Of a stretch of DNA of 64,000 nucleotides, positions 49,843-58,611 are shown piece after piece. The position numbers were made by a program, and so were the translations under genes. The stretch lies in the NCBI RefSeq assembly GCF_001314225.1, contig NZ_CP012697.1, positions 3,286,001 through 3,350,000 of the forward strand, in the 5' to 3' direction. Under the pieces are notes generated by a model that saw only the letters and a program-made list of their open reading frames with translations, did not search any database and had not been told where the DNA came from. This stretch comes from Microbacterium sp. No. 7 (lineage in GTDB: Bacteria; Actinomycetota; Actinomycetes; Actinomycetales; Microbacteriaceae). The first letter of the stretch is position 1. The number at the start of each line of letters is the position of its first letter.

Positions 49843-51047
49843 GCGCGATCGTCGGGGCGCTCGCCGAGGCGTGGGCGGAGGTGCGGCACCATCGGCTGCG
49901 GGTGCTGCTGAGCCTCGTCGCGATCGCCGTGTCGGTCGGGGCGATCACCGCCGTCGTCGCGCTCAACGAGTACGCCTGGCAGCAGAACGCGGAGTACTCC
50001 GACCGCAACGGCGGGCGCCCCGCGACGCTCTCGGTGTCGGCGGGACGCGAGGGCGGCGGCGCGGTCGACCTCTCCGCGATGCAGCAGCGCTTCGATCGCG
50101 TGTCGGAGCGGTTCGGCTTCTCGCACGTGTCGCGGCGCGCGACCGGCTTCACGGTGCCGATCCAGACGAGCGACTACCTGCGGCCGGCGCAGGTCGAGCT
50201 CGTCGACCCCGACTACGCGACCATGCACCGCGTCGTGGTCGCCGAGGGCCGCTGGTTCCGCGACGGCGACGAGGAGCTCGCGGCTCCCCCGATCATCGTC
50301 AGCGAGGCGCTGTGGGAGGTGCTGGGGAGCCGGCCCGTGGCGACGCATCCCACGGTGACGCTCGGCGGCGACGTCGCGGGCACCTACCAGGTGGTCGGCG
50401 TGCGCCCGCGGGAGGGGATGTGGGACACGCAGAAGACGGTGACGCTGCTCTTCGACACGTACGTCGCGCGCGCGGGCGGCCTGCCGGAGGGAACGGCGCC
50501 CACGTGGGAGGTGTGGGTCGGCACCGATCAGGCGTCCGAGATCGGGCCCGTGCTCGCGGCCGACCTGCGGCAGGGGATCACCGACGGGACGACGATCGGC
50601 GTGTCGCGCACCGACTGGGCGTCGCGCCCCGATCCGGGACGCGCGATGGCGGAGCTGGCGATGGTCGGCGGCGTCTCGCTCGTGCTGCTGCTGGGCGGGC
50701 TGAGCCTCGTGAACGTGCAGCTCGTCGCGATGCGGCAGCGCATCCGCGAGATCGGCGTGCGACGCAGCTTCGGCGCCACGGCGGGACGCGTCTTCACCGT
50801 CGTGATGCTGGAGAACGTGGTCGCGACGGCCGTGGCCGGCGTCATCGGCATCCTGATCGTCGTGGCCGTGCTGCGCACGCCCCTGACGACCGAGATCATG
50901 TTCTCGGGGCTGCAGGACGTGCCGCCGTTCCCGATGCGCGCGGCGCTCACGGGCCTCGTGGCCGCCGTCGGCATCGGCGCGCTCGCCGGCATCCTCCCCG
51001 CCCTCGTCGCGATGCGCGTCAAGGTGATCGACGCGCTGCGGTTCTAG
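49839..51047 (+). CDS. MacB/FtsX-type ABC transporter permease
   Basis: A 402-aa membrane protein with one N-terminal helix (LLSLVAIAVSVGAITAVVAL), a large extracytoplasmic domain (about residues 50-270, MacB_PCD-like), and three C-terminal helices (VGGVSLVLLLGGLSLVNVQL, then VVATAVAGVIGILIVVAVL and LVAAVGIGALAGILPALVA). RIREIGVRRSFGATAGRVF is the hallmark FtsX loop. The start is GTG, overlapping the ATPase stop. With the two upstream genes it forms a MacAB-like exporter; the cargo could be an antibiotic, lipid or peptide and cannot be read. Confidence 0.9.
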   Translation: MSAIVGALAEAWAEVRHHRLRVLLSLVAIAVSVGAITAVVALNEYAWQQNAEYSDRNGGRPATLSVSAGREGGGAVDLSAMQQRFDRVSERFGFSHVSRRATGFTVPIQTSDYLRPAQVELVDPDYATMHRVVVAEGRWFRDGDEELAAPPIIVSEALWEVLGSRPVATHPTVTLGGDVAGTYQVVGVRPREGMWDTQKTVTLLFDTYVARAGGLPEGTAPTWEVWVGTDQASEIGPVLAADLRQGITDGTTIGVSRTDWASRPDPGRAMAELAMVGGVSLVLLLGGLSLVNVQLVAMRQRIREIGVRRSFGATAGRVFTVVMLENVVATAVAGVIGILIVVAVLRTPLTTEIMFSGLQDVPPFPMRAALTGLVAAVGIGALAGILPALVAMRVKVIDALRF

Positions 51048-51053
51048 CCACGG

Positions 51054-51140
51054 CGTGCGCGGTGCAGGACTTTCCCGTCCGACGGGCCGGGACGCCGCGC
51101 GACACGCCCGGCATCCCGAATCCGTCCTGCACCACGCACG
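51054..51140. repeat. Intergenic palindrome 8 (17-bp arms, one mismatch)
   Basis: Arms 51054-51070 and 51124-51140 (CGTGCGCGGTGCAGGAC) pair with one mismatch. A nested short hairpin (51074-51086, CCCGTC/GACGGG) sits inside the 53-nt loop. It starts 7 bases after the permease stop, so a terminator role is the simplest reading. Confidence 0.65.
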
Positions 51141-51200
51141 GGTCGGCGGGCGAGGCGGACGAGACGGGACGACGAGGGGCTGCTGCACATGTCGCGAACG

Positions 51201-51212
51201 TAGGATCGATGC
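51201..51212 (+). promoter_or_regulatory. -10 element of leaderless promoter for the gene at 51213
   Basis: TAGGAT at 51201-51206, six bases, then the ATG at 51213. This supports independent transcription downstream of palindrome 8. Confidence 0.6.
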
Positions 51213-52532
51213 ATGGCCGGATTCTGGGGCAGTCGCAAGAGGGAGCGCGAGCAGCTCGCGGCGCAGGACGTCGAACAGGGCAAGCGCGCCGACGCGGCCC
51301 TCGTGGCCGCCGACGAGCGGCTGCGGCTGACGACCGACGAGCTCGCCTACGCCGAGATCGAGCTCGGCGCCGACGCCACGCGCGATCTGCGCGAGGCGCT
51401 CGACGCCGTGCGGCACCACCTGGGCGAGGCCTTCCACCTGAACCAGCTCAACCACGACGACATCCCCGACACCCCCGAGGAGCTGCGCACGCGCAACGCG
51501 CGCATCATCCAGCTGTGCGAGTGGGCGGGCGAGCTGCTCGACGACCGCACCGAGGCGCTCGCGGGCGCCGTCGAGCGGGCGCGCCGGGCCCCCGAGATCA
51601 TCGCCGGCATCCGCAGCGACCTCGTGCGCCTCGCCGAGCGCGTCCCGGGTGCGGAGGCGACGGCGGCGCGGCTGACCGAGCGGTACGCGCCCGCGGCCGT
51701 GCACAAGGTCGCCGGCAACGCCGCCGAGACGCGGCAGCTGCTCGCGTTCGCCGAGCACAGCGCCGACATCTCCACGGCCCGCCGCGAGAGCGGGCAGCGC
51801 GAGCAGGCCAACCTGGCGCTGGAGACCGCGATCGAGGCGGTGCGGCGCGCGCGCACGCTGCTGGATGCCGTGGACACGTACGAGATCGAGGCGCTGCGCG
51901 CCGAGTCGACGCTCGCCGCGATCATCGAGGACTCGCGCGAGGACATCGTCGCGGCCCGCCCCTTCCTGCGGCACGCCCCCGTCGCCGCGGCCGTCACCGC
52001 ACTCGAGCGCGAGCTCGGCGCCCTCACGCCCGCGGGACAGAAGCCCGACCCGTTCGGCGAGCTCACGCGCCTGCGCGAGGCGAACGCGGCGCTCGACGCC
52101 GCCGTCGGCAAGGCGCGGGAGCGCGAGGCGCGGCCCGTGCCCTCCGAGGCGCACGTGCGGCACGCGATCGACGACGCCGACCGCCAGCTCGGGGTCGCCC
52201 GCAGCGTGATCTCCGGTCACCGCGGCTGGATCGGCGCCGATGCGCGCACGCGCCTCGCCGAGGCTGAGCGCATCCGCATCGATCTGGCCGCCGTCGCGGC
52301 CGGCCCGATCGACGAGGACGATCGCGAGCGCGCCATGGCCGACGCGCGCCGCTGCGGCATGCTCGCCGCCGAGGCGCTGCAGCTCGCGCAGCGCGACATC
52401 GACCAGTCGCGTCCGGGCAACGACCAGGGCGGCTGGGGCGGCGGACGGCGCGGCAGCGGCGGCGGCGATCTCGCCAGCGGCATCCTCGGCGGCCTCGTGA
52501 TCGGCTCGCTGCTCGACGGCTTCTTCGACTGA
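51213..52532 (+). CDS. Coiled-coil protein with Gly-rich C-terminus, TPM-protein-like tail
   Basis: A 439-aa mostly helical protein. The first 380 residues are charged and predicted to form long coiled coils (EREQLAAQDVEQGKRADAAL, ELGADATRDLREALDAVRHHLGEAF). The C-terminal 45 residues (GGWGGGRRGSGGGDL, then LASGILGGLVIGSLLDGFF) match the tails of TPM-domain proteins of Actinomycetota, but the N-terminal TPM domain is missing. No signal peptide is seen. The function is unknown. The start is set by a -10 six bases before the ATG. Confidence 0.7.
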   Translation: MAGFWGSRKREREQLAAQDVEQGKRADAALVAADERLRLTTDELAYAEIELGADATRDLREALDAVRHHLGEAFHLNQLNHDDIPDTPEELRTRNARIIQLCEWAGELLDDRTEALAGAVERARRAPEIIAGIRSDLVRLAERVPGAEATAARLTERYAPAAVHKVAGNAAETRQLLAFAEHSADISTARRESGQREQANLALETAIEAVRRARTLLDAVDTYEIEALRAESTLAAIIEDSREDIVAARPFLRHAPVAAAVTALERELGALTPAGQKPDPFGELTRLREANAALDAAVGKAREREARPVPSEAHVRHAIDDADRQLGVARSVISGHRGWIGADARTRLAEAERIRIDLAAVAAGPIDEDDRERAMADARRCGMLAAEALQLAQRDIDQSRPGNDQGGWGGGRRGSGGGDLASGILGGLVIGSLLDGFFD

Positions 52533-52540
52533 GCCCGCCC

Positions 52541-52760
52541 CGCGAGGGTGCCCGCTGTCTCCGCGAGGGTGCTGGTTGTCTCCCCGAGGGTGCCTGTTGT
52601 CTCCACGAGGGTGCTGGGTATCTCCACGAGGGTGCTTTCGGAGGCACCCTCGCGAGAACAACCAGCACCCTCGCGAGAACAACAGGCACCCTCGCGAGAA
52701 CAACAGGCACCCTCGCGAGAACAACAGGCACCCTCGCGAGGATAACCAGCACCCTCGGGG
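52541..52760. repeat. Inverted array of 21-bp units (five forward, six reverse)
   Basis: The 9-bp core CGAGGGTGC starts at 52543, 52564, 52585, 52606 and 52627; its reverse complement GCACCCTCG starts at 52644, 52665, 52686, 52707, 52728 and 52749. The spacing is exactly 21 bp throughout, equal to two helical turns and to seven codons. The 12-bp linkers are mostly (C/T)TG(T/G)TTGT..CTC. The centre of symmetry is at 52639.5, and the sixth reverse unit is unpaired. It lies between the convergent 51213 and hpf genes. Confidence 0.9.
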
Positions 52761-52767
52761 CGGCATG

Positions 52768-52803
52768 ACGGAGGGGCGGATGCCGTGGCATCCGCCCCTC
52801 CGT
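52768..52803. terminator. Bidirectional terminator between the coiled-coil gene and hpf
   Basis: Perfect 17-bp stem (52768-52784 with 52787-52803, ACGGAGGGGCGGATGCC) with a minimal loop, between convergent genes and just beyond the 21-bp array. Confidence 0.75.
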
Positions 52804-52847
52804 GTTCGGGGTCCTGGGATCAGGGCCCCGCGCTCAGGCTCCTGCGG

Positions 52848-53510
52848 TCAGGACGCGAGCTCCGCCGCGGGCGGCGCGACCGCGCTGAGCGCGATGTGGC
52901 CGTAGTCCCAGCCCTTGCGGCGGTAGACGACGCTGGGGAAGTCGGTGCGGGCGTCGATGAAGAGGAAGAAGTCGTGCCCGACCAGCTCCATGCGGTCGAC
53001 GGCCTCCTCGACGGTCATCCACTCCGCGTCGAACTCCTTCGTGCGGATGACGACGGGCGTGTAGTCCTCGTCGTCCTCGGCCTGCGAGACGATCGGGATC
53101 GTGCCGGTCGCGACGGCCTGCACGACGTCGAGCGGGGCGGGCTGCACGTCGATGCCGGCGAGCGATCCCGTGCCCTTCTCGAACTTGGCGCCGCGCGGGT
53201 TGTTGCGGGCGTCGACGCGCTTCTCCTTCGCGCGACGGATCTGCTCCGACAGCTTGTCGACGGCCTGGTCGAGAGCGGCGAACTTGTCGTGATCGGTGGC
53301 CTCGGCCCGGATCACGGGCCCCTTGCCGGTGAGGGTGAGCTCGACCGTCTCTTCCTCACGACTGCCATTGCGGTACGCACGGTGCGTCACCTTGATGTCG
53401 AGCCGCTGCGCGCGGGGCGCGAGGTGCTCGACACGGGTGGACTTCTCTTCTGCAACCGTGCGGAAGCGGTCGGAGATGCTCACTCCGACGCCGACGATGC
53501 TGGTTTCCAT
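52848..53510 (-). CDS. hpf: Ribosome hibernation-promoting factor, long form
   Basis: A 220-aa HPF that dimerises inactive 70S ribosomes in stationary phase. The N-terminal S30AE domain (about 1-110) includes ETSIVGVGVSISDRFRTVAEEK and TLTGKGPVIRAEATDHD; the C-terminal dimerisation domain (about 155-215) has FDAEWMTVEEAVDRMELVGHDF and FLFIDARTDFPSVVYRRKG (landmarks shortened). AAGGAGG precedes the ATG. It follows comF in the mtr-lpqB gene order and has its own promoter at 53576-53604. Confidence 0.95.
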   Translation of the reverse strand: METSIVGVGVSISDRFRTVAEEKSTRVEHLAPRAQRLDIKVTHRAYRNGSREEETVELTLTGKGPVIRAEATDHDKFAALDQAVDKLSEQIRRAKEKRVDARNNPRGAKFEKGTGSLAGIDVQPAPLDVVQAVATGTIPIVSQAEDDEDYTPVVIRTKEFDAEWMTVEEAVDRMELVGHDFFLFIDARTDFPSVVYRRKGWDYGHIALSAVAPPAAELAS

Positions 53511-53575
53511 CCGTGACCTCCTTGTTCCGGGTCCTCCCCGTCACGGGCGGACCCTGGGTTCGCCTTGCACGTTCC

Positions 53576-53604
53576 ACGCTATCGGCGCGGGGGCGCCCTG
53601 TCAC
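53576..53604 (-). promoter_or_regulatory. hpf promoter
   Basis: Minus strand GTGACA (53604-53599), 17-bp spacer, TAGCGT (53581-53576), about 66 bases before the hpf ATG. Consensus match and spacing are good. Confidence 0.65.
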
Positions 53605-53630
53605 GCATCATCTGCCGTGACTAAGGCAGT

Positions 53631-54272
53631 TCATAGAGCGCGGCGCGGAGTGGCCGCGACGGTGGCCGCGCCGACGACGATCGCCCCCGCGGCACGCAGC
53701 GCCCGCGCGGCCTCGACGAGGGTCGCACCCGTCGTCACGACGTCGTCGACGAGCACCACGCGCACCCCCGCGCAAGGCCGCGCGCGCAGCGTCCCCTCGA
53801 CGTTGCGGCGGCGCTCCTCGCGCGACAGCCCGCGCTGGTCGCCGGCCCGGCCGGCGACGCGCAGCAGCCCGAGCGGGCGGCGGCCCGCGGCGCGGGCGAT
53901 CAGCGCGGCGGGCGCGTATCCGCGGCGGCGCATGCCCGCGCGCGACGAGGGCACCGCGACGACCGCGACGTCGCCCGCGGGCGCGATCGTGCGGAGCGCC
54001 GCGTCGAGCGCCGTTCCGAGCGGCCGAGCGAGCTCCGTGCGCCCCTCCTCCTTCAGCGCGCGCACGGCGCGGGCGACGGCCCCGTCGAACGGCAGCGCGC
54101 TCGCGACCACGAGGCCGCCGGCGAGCTCGCGACGCCTCGGGCGCGGCGCGAGGGCGGCACGGCACGCGTCGCACACGGCCGCGCCGGGCGCATCGCACCC
54201 CGCGCACCAGGAGGGGAGGACGAGCGACAGGGCCTCGGCGAGCGCCGCGGCGACGGAGGGAGGCATCGGCAT
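53631..54272 (-). CDS. ComF family phosphoribosyltransferase-like protein
   Basis: A 213-aa protein. It has a double zinc-ribbon start (CAGCDAPGAAVCDACRAAL) and the PRPP loop VVLVDDVVTTGATLVEAARAL. ComF homologues are linked to DNA uptake or a salvage role, unproven in Actinomycetota. In mycobacteria the equivalent gene (Rv3242c) also lies between lpqB and hpf, supporting identity. I chose the ATG at 54272; an open frame from 54341 and an ATG at 54266 are alternatives without clear ribosome sites. Confidence 0.83.
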   Translation of the reverse strand: MPMPPSVAAALAEALSLVLPSWCAGCDAPGAAVCDACRAALAPRPRRRELAGGLVVASALPFDGAVARAVRALKEEGRTELARPLGTALDAALRTIAPAGDVAVVAVPSSRAGMRRRGYAPAALIARAAGRRPLGLLRVAGRAGDQRGLSREERRRNVEGTLRARPCAGVRVVLVDDVVTTGATLVEAARALRAAGAIVVGAATVAATPRRAL

Positions 54273-54374
54273 GTCCCGAGTCTGCCGCGGCGGGCCACGC
54301 CGCCGGCGGCGTGGCCCGGGATCGGTGGACAGCCGCGGCATCCGCTCGGCTGGGGACGAGGCGGCGCGCCGCCG

Positions 54375-56060
54375 CTACTCCGGCGTGCCCTGCTGGATCG
54401 CGACGCCGAGCACGTCGGTCGCGACGTTCTGCCAGGTGCCGCCGCGCTGCAGGTAGAGGATGCCGGCGGCGTCGAGCACGCGCAGCCCGCCCGACTGGCT
54501 GCTGCCCGTGACCAGCACGGCGTCGGCGGGCGCCGGGCGCACGGTCAGCCCGCCGCCGATGCGCTGCTCGTGCACGTGCGTCTCGCCCTCGCCCGCCGTG
54601 AGCACGGCGACGGTCTCGGCGTCGAGCCACGTGAGCGACATCCCCCTGCTGCCGAGCGTCGCGAGGATCCTCCGCTCGCCGCCCAGGCGCACGGGCGTGC
54701 CGTCGCGGTCGCGCACGATGCCGGCGACCCAGAGCGTGGGCACCGTGCCGTCGCGACCGACGACGGCGAGGCGCGTGCCGTCGCGGGAGACCTGCAGCGC
54801 GTCGATGCGCGTGACGCCGGGCAGCGACACGGTCAGCTCGACGAGGTCGCCGTCGGCGGCGAACACCGTCGGCACGGCGGCCTCGGTCGCGTCGACGGTC
54901 CACGCGAAGCCGAACGGGTCGACCGACGGCGCGACCGTGCTGCCCGGCCCGCCGAGCGGCACGACGTCGCCCTCGGCGCTCACGAGCGCGGTGCTGCCGT
55001 CGACGAACCGCACGGCCGCGGACGTGCGGTCGGCGTCGACCTCGATCGCGACGGGCGGCTCCTCGAGCGCGGTGATCGCCGAGCTCAGGCCCGGGATGAC
55101 CTCCAGGCTCTCGCCCATCGGAAAGCCGAAGCCCTCGGCGGTGAGCAGGAGGGGCCGCGGGTCGATGCGGGTGGAGCGCTCGTGCACGGCGGTCGCGGAC
55201 AGGGTCTGGTCGCCGACCATCATCGCGACGGAGCGGATGCCGGCGCCCGCGAGGCTGTGCTGCAGCTGCGTCTGCATGCGGTCGAGCACCGTCTGCTCGA
55301 GCGAGCGGGCGGCCGGTCCGAGCGAGACCTGCGCGACGCCCTGCCGCACGGGCACGGCGCGCTGCTCGACGCGCGACGACTCCGTGAACGCGGTGACGAC
55401 GGCGTCGGTGAGCCACGGGCTCGGACTGCCGCCGACGAGCGCCTCGGCGATGTACGTCGCCGCGAACTCGCGCGGGAACCAGCGCTCGTCGGGGACGAGG
55501 TAGGTCCAGGTGGGGTCGAAGAACATCACGGGATAGTTGCGGAACACCGTCGCGAAGCGGCCCTCGTCGATCACGATGCCGCTCGGCGCCTGCACGATGC
55601 GCCACTGGCCGTCGGCGTTCTGCGCGAGCCGGAACTCGAGCGTGACGTCGCCGCCGACCTCGGAGGTGTAGGCGCCGGTGTGGTCGACGGCGCCCGTGGG
55701 GTGCACGCTCACCTGCACCGTGCCGTCGCCCGTGAGCACGGGCACGGGGCGGCCGGGGCGGTGGATCGTGACGCCCGCGCGCGGGTCCCACTGGTCGCGG
55801 TAGGACGGGGCGAGGAACTCGCGCGCGATCGACCAGTTGCCGCGCGGGCCCGACCCCGCGGCGAGGAAGCCGTCGACGATCTGCTCGGGCGTGGCATCCT
55901 CGACCGGCCGGTCGGGCAGGTACGCGAAGTCGGCCTCGCGGTCGACCTCGGCCGAGACGCCCCCCGCGTTGACCGGCCCGCGCGTCGGCAGGCCCGCGCA
56001 CGCGGCGAGCGCCACCACGAGCAGGCACACGGCGAGCGCGCGCAGCGACCGCGCCGTCAT
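54375..56060 (-). CDS. lpqB: Lipoprotein LpqB, accessory to MtrAB
   Basis: A 561-aa lipoprotein. Signal peptide with lipobox LAAC, Cys21 the lipid attachment site; GerMN-like domain (about residues 190-290, NYPVMFFDPTWTYLVPDERWF landmark shortened to PTWTYLVPDERWF), then a C-terminal propeller-like region. In mycobacteria LpqB interacts with the MtrB sensor and affects its signalling. It overlaps the mtrB stop (ATGA). The gene order mtrA-mtrB-lpqB is conserved. Confidence 0.92.
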   Translation of the reverse strand: MTARSLRALAVCLLVVALAACAGLPTRGPVNAGGVSAEVDREADFAYLPDRPVEDATPEQIVDGFLAAGSGPRGNWSIAREFLAPSYRDQWDPRAGVTIHRPGRPVPVLTGDGTVQVSVHPTGAVDHTGAYTSEVGGDVTLEFRLAQNADGQWRIVQAPSGIVIDEGRFATVFRNYPVMFFDPTWTYLVPDERWFPREFAATYIAEALVGGSPSPWLTDAVVTAFTESSRVEQRAVPVRQGVAQVSLGPAARSLEQTVLDRMQTQLQHSLAGAGIRSVAMMVGDQTLSATAVHERSTRIDPRPLLLTAEGFGFPMGESLEVIPGLSSAITALEEPPVAIEVDADRTSAAVRFVDGSTALVSAEGDVVPLGGPGSTVAPSVDPFGFAWTVDATEAAVPTVFAADGDLVELTVSLPGVTRIDALQVSRDGTRLAVVGRDGTVPTLWVAGIVRDRDGTPVRLGGERRILATLGSRGMSLTWLDAETVAVLTAGEGETHVHEQRIGGGLTVRPAPADAVLVTGSSQSGGLRVLDAAGILYLQRGGTWQNVATDVLGVAIQQGTPE

Positions 56061-57802
56061 CTCGCCACCCCCATCGGCCCGGCCGGGCCCGCCGTGCCGA
56101 TCGCCCCCGTCGCGCCGGGCACGACGTCGATCGGGCGGGTCGCGCCGAGCGCGTCGTACGGGGCGATGTCGTCGTCGCCGGGGTCGAGGGCGATCGGCGA
56201 CGTGTCGCCGATGTCGGCGCCGTCGCGCGGCAGCGTGAGCACGAAGTGCGTGCCGCGCCCGGGCGCCGACCACACCGCGAGGGTGCCGCCGTGCAGGCGC
56301 GCGTCGCCGAGGGCGATCGACAGCCCCAGCCCCGTGCCGCCGATCGTGCGCTTGCGCGAGGGGTCGGCGCGCCAGAACCGGTCGAAGACGCGTTCCGCGT
56401 CGGCGGCCGACATCCCCATGCCGAAGTCGCGCACGCCCACCGCGACGGCGCGCTGGTCGCTGTCGACCGTCACGACGATCGGCCGGCCCTCGCCGTGCTC
56501 GATCGCGTTGCCGAGCAGGTTGCGCAGGATGCGGCGGATGCGGCGCGGGTCCATCTCGACGGGGGCGTACCCGCCGGGGGCGACGAGCCGCACGTCGGAG
56601 CCGTGCTGCTCGGCGAGCTGCTGCATCGAGGCGATGACGTCCTCGGCGAGGTGGGCGAGGCTCGTCGCCTCGAGCTCCAGCTGCACCGAGCCGGCGTCGT
56701 AGCGGCTGATCTCCAGCAGGTCGCCGAGCAGGGTCTCGAACCGCTGCACCTGCGCGTGCAGCAGCTCGGCCGCCCGCCCCGTGGCGGCGTCGAACGCGTC
56801 GCGCTGGTCGAAGATCATGTCGGCGGCGAGCCGGATGGTCGTGAGCGGCGTGCGCAGCTCGTGCGACACGTCGGAGACGAAGCGCTGCTGCACGAGCGAC
56901 AGGTCGGCGAGCTCCTTGATCTGCGCCTCGATGCTGTCGGCCATCGCGTTGAACGAGCGCCCGAGCACCGCGAACTCGTCCTGGCCGCGCACGGGCAGGC
57001 GCACGCTGAGCTCGCCGGCCGCGAGCGTCGCGCTCGTCTCGGCGGCCTGGGCGATCGGCACCGTGACCGAGCGCAGCACGATCCACGAGATGGCGCCGAT
57101 GAGCACGACGAGCACCGAGCCGACGCCCCAGAGCGTGAGCTGCACGAACTGCAGCGTGCGCGCCTCGCCCGCGAGGTCGTAGGCGAAGTACAGCTCGTAG
57201 GCGCCCGCCTCGGGCAGGACCAGCTGCTGCCCCACGACGACGCCCGGCACGGTGCCGCCGTCCTCGGCAGCGAGCCCGATCGACTGCCACCACTGCAGGC
57301 TGGAGTCGCGGCGCACCGTGTCGCGCAGCCCGTCGGTGAGCAGCGCCTCGGTGAGACCGCCCTGCTCGAAGCTCTGCGGCGCGCCGGGCAGGGGCTCGGG
57401 ATCGACGCGGTACATCGCGAGCATGCTCGTCGCGGCCTGCCGGAACTCGACGTCGCGCAGGTCGGTCACGACGTCCTGCAGCACGGCCGGGTCGTTCGAG
57501 ACCACCGTGGCGTCGAGCCGCACCTGCGCCGATCGGGTCGCGTCCCACGCGGCCTCGCGGGCCTGCTGCACGCGCGACTCGAAGAGCTCGTTCTGGATGG
57601 CGAGGGCCATCCAGACCATCGAGACGAGGATCGTGAGGGCGGTGAGGCCGAGCGTGAGGGCGAGCGTGCGGAAGCGCAGCGAGCGCGTCCACAGGTGCCC
57701 GAAGCGCCGCGGCCACGAGCGCCAGTCGCGCACGCCGGCCGAGACGGGGATCGCGTCGGGGCTCACGGCCGGCGCCGCATCGTCAGTCGGCCGCGCCCGC
57801 AC
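56057..57802 (-). CDS. mtrB: Sensor histidine kinase MtrB
   Basis: A 581-aa membrane kinase. Two transmembrane segments flank an extracytoplasmic domain (LALTLGLTALTILVSMVWMA and LTLWGVGSVLVVLIGAISWI), then HAMP (PIAQAAETSATLAAGELSVRL), HisKA with the phosphoacceptor His in FVSDVSHELRTPLTTIRLAA and HATPase motifs NLLGNAIEHG and GTGLGLSIALGD. MtrB controls cell-wall and septum functions through MtrA. The start GTG at 57802 overlaps mtrA by 20 bases; no Shine-Dalgarno is seen. A GTG at 57766 is an alternative. Confidence 0.94.
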   Translation of the reverse strand: MRARPTDDAAPAVSPDAIPVSAGVRDWRSWPRRFGHLWTRSLRFRTLALTLGLTALTILVSMVWMALAIQNELFESRVQQAREAAWDATRSAQVRLDATVVSNDPAVLQDVVTDLRDVEFRQAATSMLAMYRVDPEPLPGAPQSFEQGGLTEALLTDGLRDTVRRDSSLQWWQSIGLAAEDGGTVPGVVVGQQLVLPEAGAYELYFAYDLAGEARTLQFVQLTLWGVGSVLVVLIGAISWIVLRSVTVPIAQAAETSATLAAGELSVRLPVRGQDEFAVLGRSFNAMADSIEAQIKELADLSLVQQRFVSDVSHELRTPLTTIRLAADMIFDQRDAFDAATGRAAELLHAQVQRFETLLGDLLEISRYDAGSVQLELEATSLAHLAEDVIASMQQLAEQHGSDVRLVAPGGYAPVEMDPRRIRRILRNLLGNAIEHGEGRPIVVTVDSDQRAVAVGVRDFGMGMSAADAERVFDRFWRADPSRKRTIGGTGLGLSIALGDARLHGGTLAVWSAPGRGTHFVLTLPRDGADIGDTSPIALDPGDDDIAPYDALGATRPIDVVPGATGAIGTAGPAGPMGVAR

Positions 57803-58463
57803 GATAGCCGACGCCGCGCACGGTCATCACGATGCGCGGGTTGTCGGGATCGAGCTCGACCTTGGCTCGCAGGCGCTGCACGTGCACGTTGACGAGACGC
57901 GTGTCGGCCTTGTAGTGGTAGCCCCACACCTGCTCGAGCAGCATCTCGCGCGAGAACACCTGCTGCGGCTTGGACGCCAGCGCCACGAGCAGCTCGAACT
58001 CGAGCGGGGTGAGCGTGATGACCTCGTCGCCGCGGCGCACCTCGTGCCCGGCGACGTCGACGGTGAGGTCGCCGATGCGCAGCACGCCGCTCGTGGGCTG
58101 CGTGACGGGCCGCAGTCGCGTGCGGATGCGGGCGACGAGCTCCTTCGGGTTGAACGGCTTGACGATGTAGTCGTCGGCGCCCGACTCCAGGCCGCGCACG
58201 ACGTCGGCCGTGTCGGTGCGCGCCGTGAGCATGATGATCGGCACCCCCGACTCCGAGCGGATGCGGGTGCAGACCTCGATGCCGTCCATGCCGGGCAGCA
58301 TGAGGTCGAGCAGCACGAGGTCGGGCCGCTGCGCCCGCCACTCGTCGACCGCGATGCCGCCGTCGGCGCAGAACAGGGGCTCGAACCCCTCGGTGCGCAG
58401 GACGATGCCGATCATCTCCGCCAGGGCGGTGTCGTCGTCGACGACGAGGATGCGGGCTGTCAT
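57783..58463 (-). CDS. mtrA: Response regulator MtrA
   Basis: A 226-aa OmpR-type regulator. The receiver has the acidic pair VVDDD, the phosphoacceptor Asp in LVLLDLMLPGMDG, and the Thr/Lys switch in IIMLTARTD and DDYIVKPF. The C-terminal winged helix has LTPLEFELLVALASKPQQVF and the recognition region TRLVNVHVQRLRAKVE. MtrA is essential in mycobacteria. It is the first gene of the mtrA-mtrB-lpqB-comF-hpf string and diverges from the MoxR/DUF58 cluster. Confidence 0.95.
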   Translation of the reverse strand: MTARILVVDDDTALAEMIGIVLRTEGFEPLFCADGGIAVDEWRAQRPDLVLLDLMLPGMDGIEVCTRIRSESGVPIIMLTARTDTADVVRGLESGADDYIVKPFNPKELVARIRTRLRPVTQPTSGVLRIGDLTVDVAGHEVRRGDEVITLTPLEFELLVALASKPQQVFSREMLLEQVWGYHYKADTRLVNVHVQRLRAKVELDPDNPRIVMTVRGVGYRAGAAD

Positions 58464-58611
58464 GGAACCGGGAAGTCCTTCTGCTGCGAGATCGGGCGCT
58501 CTCTCACAGTATCCGACGGTGACGGGAAGGTCACGGAACAGCGCCGGGGACCGCTGTCGGAGGGGTGTGAAACGATAGGGAGGACCGCGACGGCTCGTTC
58601 GAGGAGGCTCC

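Noticed and set aside
52548..52745. A small gene encoding PSREQQA repeats across the 21-bp array
   Set aside because: The frame exists on both strands because the unit is 21 bp. There is no ribosome site and the composition follows the repeat, so coding is unlikely.
52541..52760. A CRISPR array
   Set aside because: The repeats alternate with near-identical linkers rather than unique spacers, the orientation flips midway, and no cas genes are nearby.
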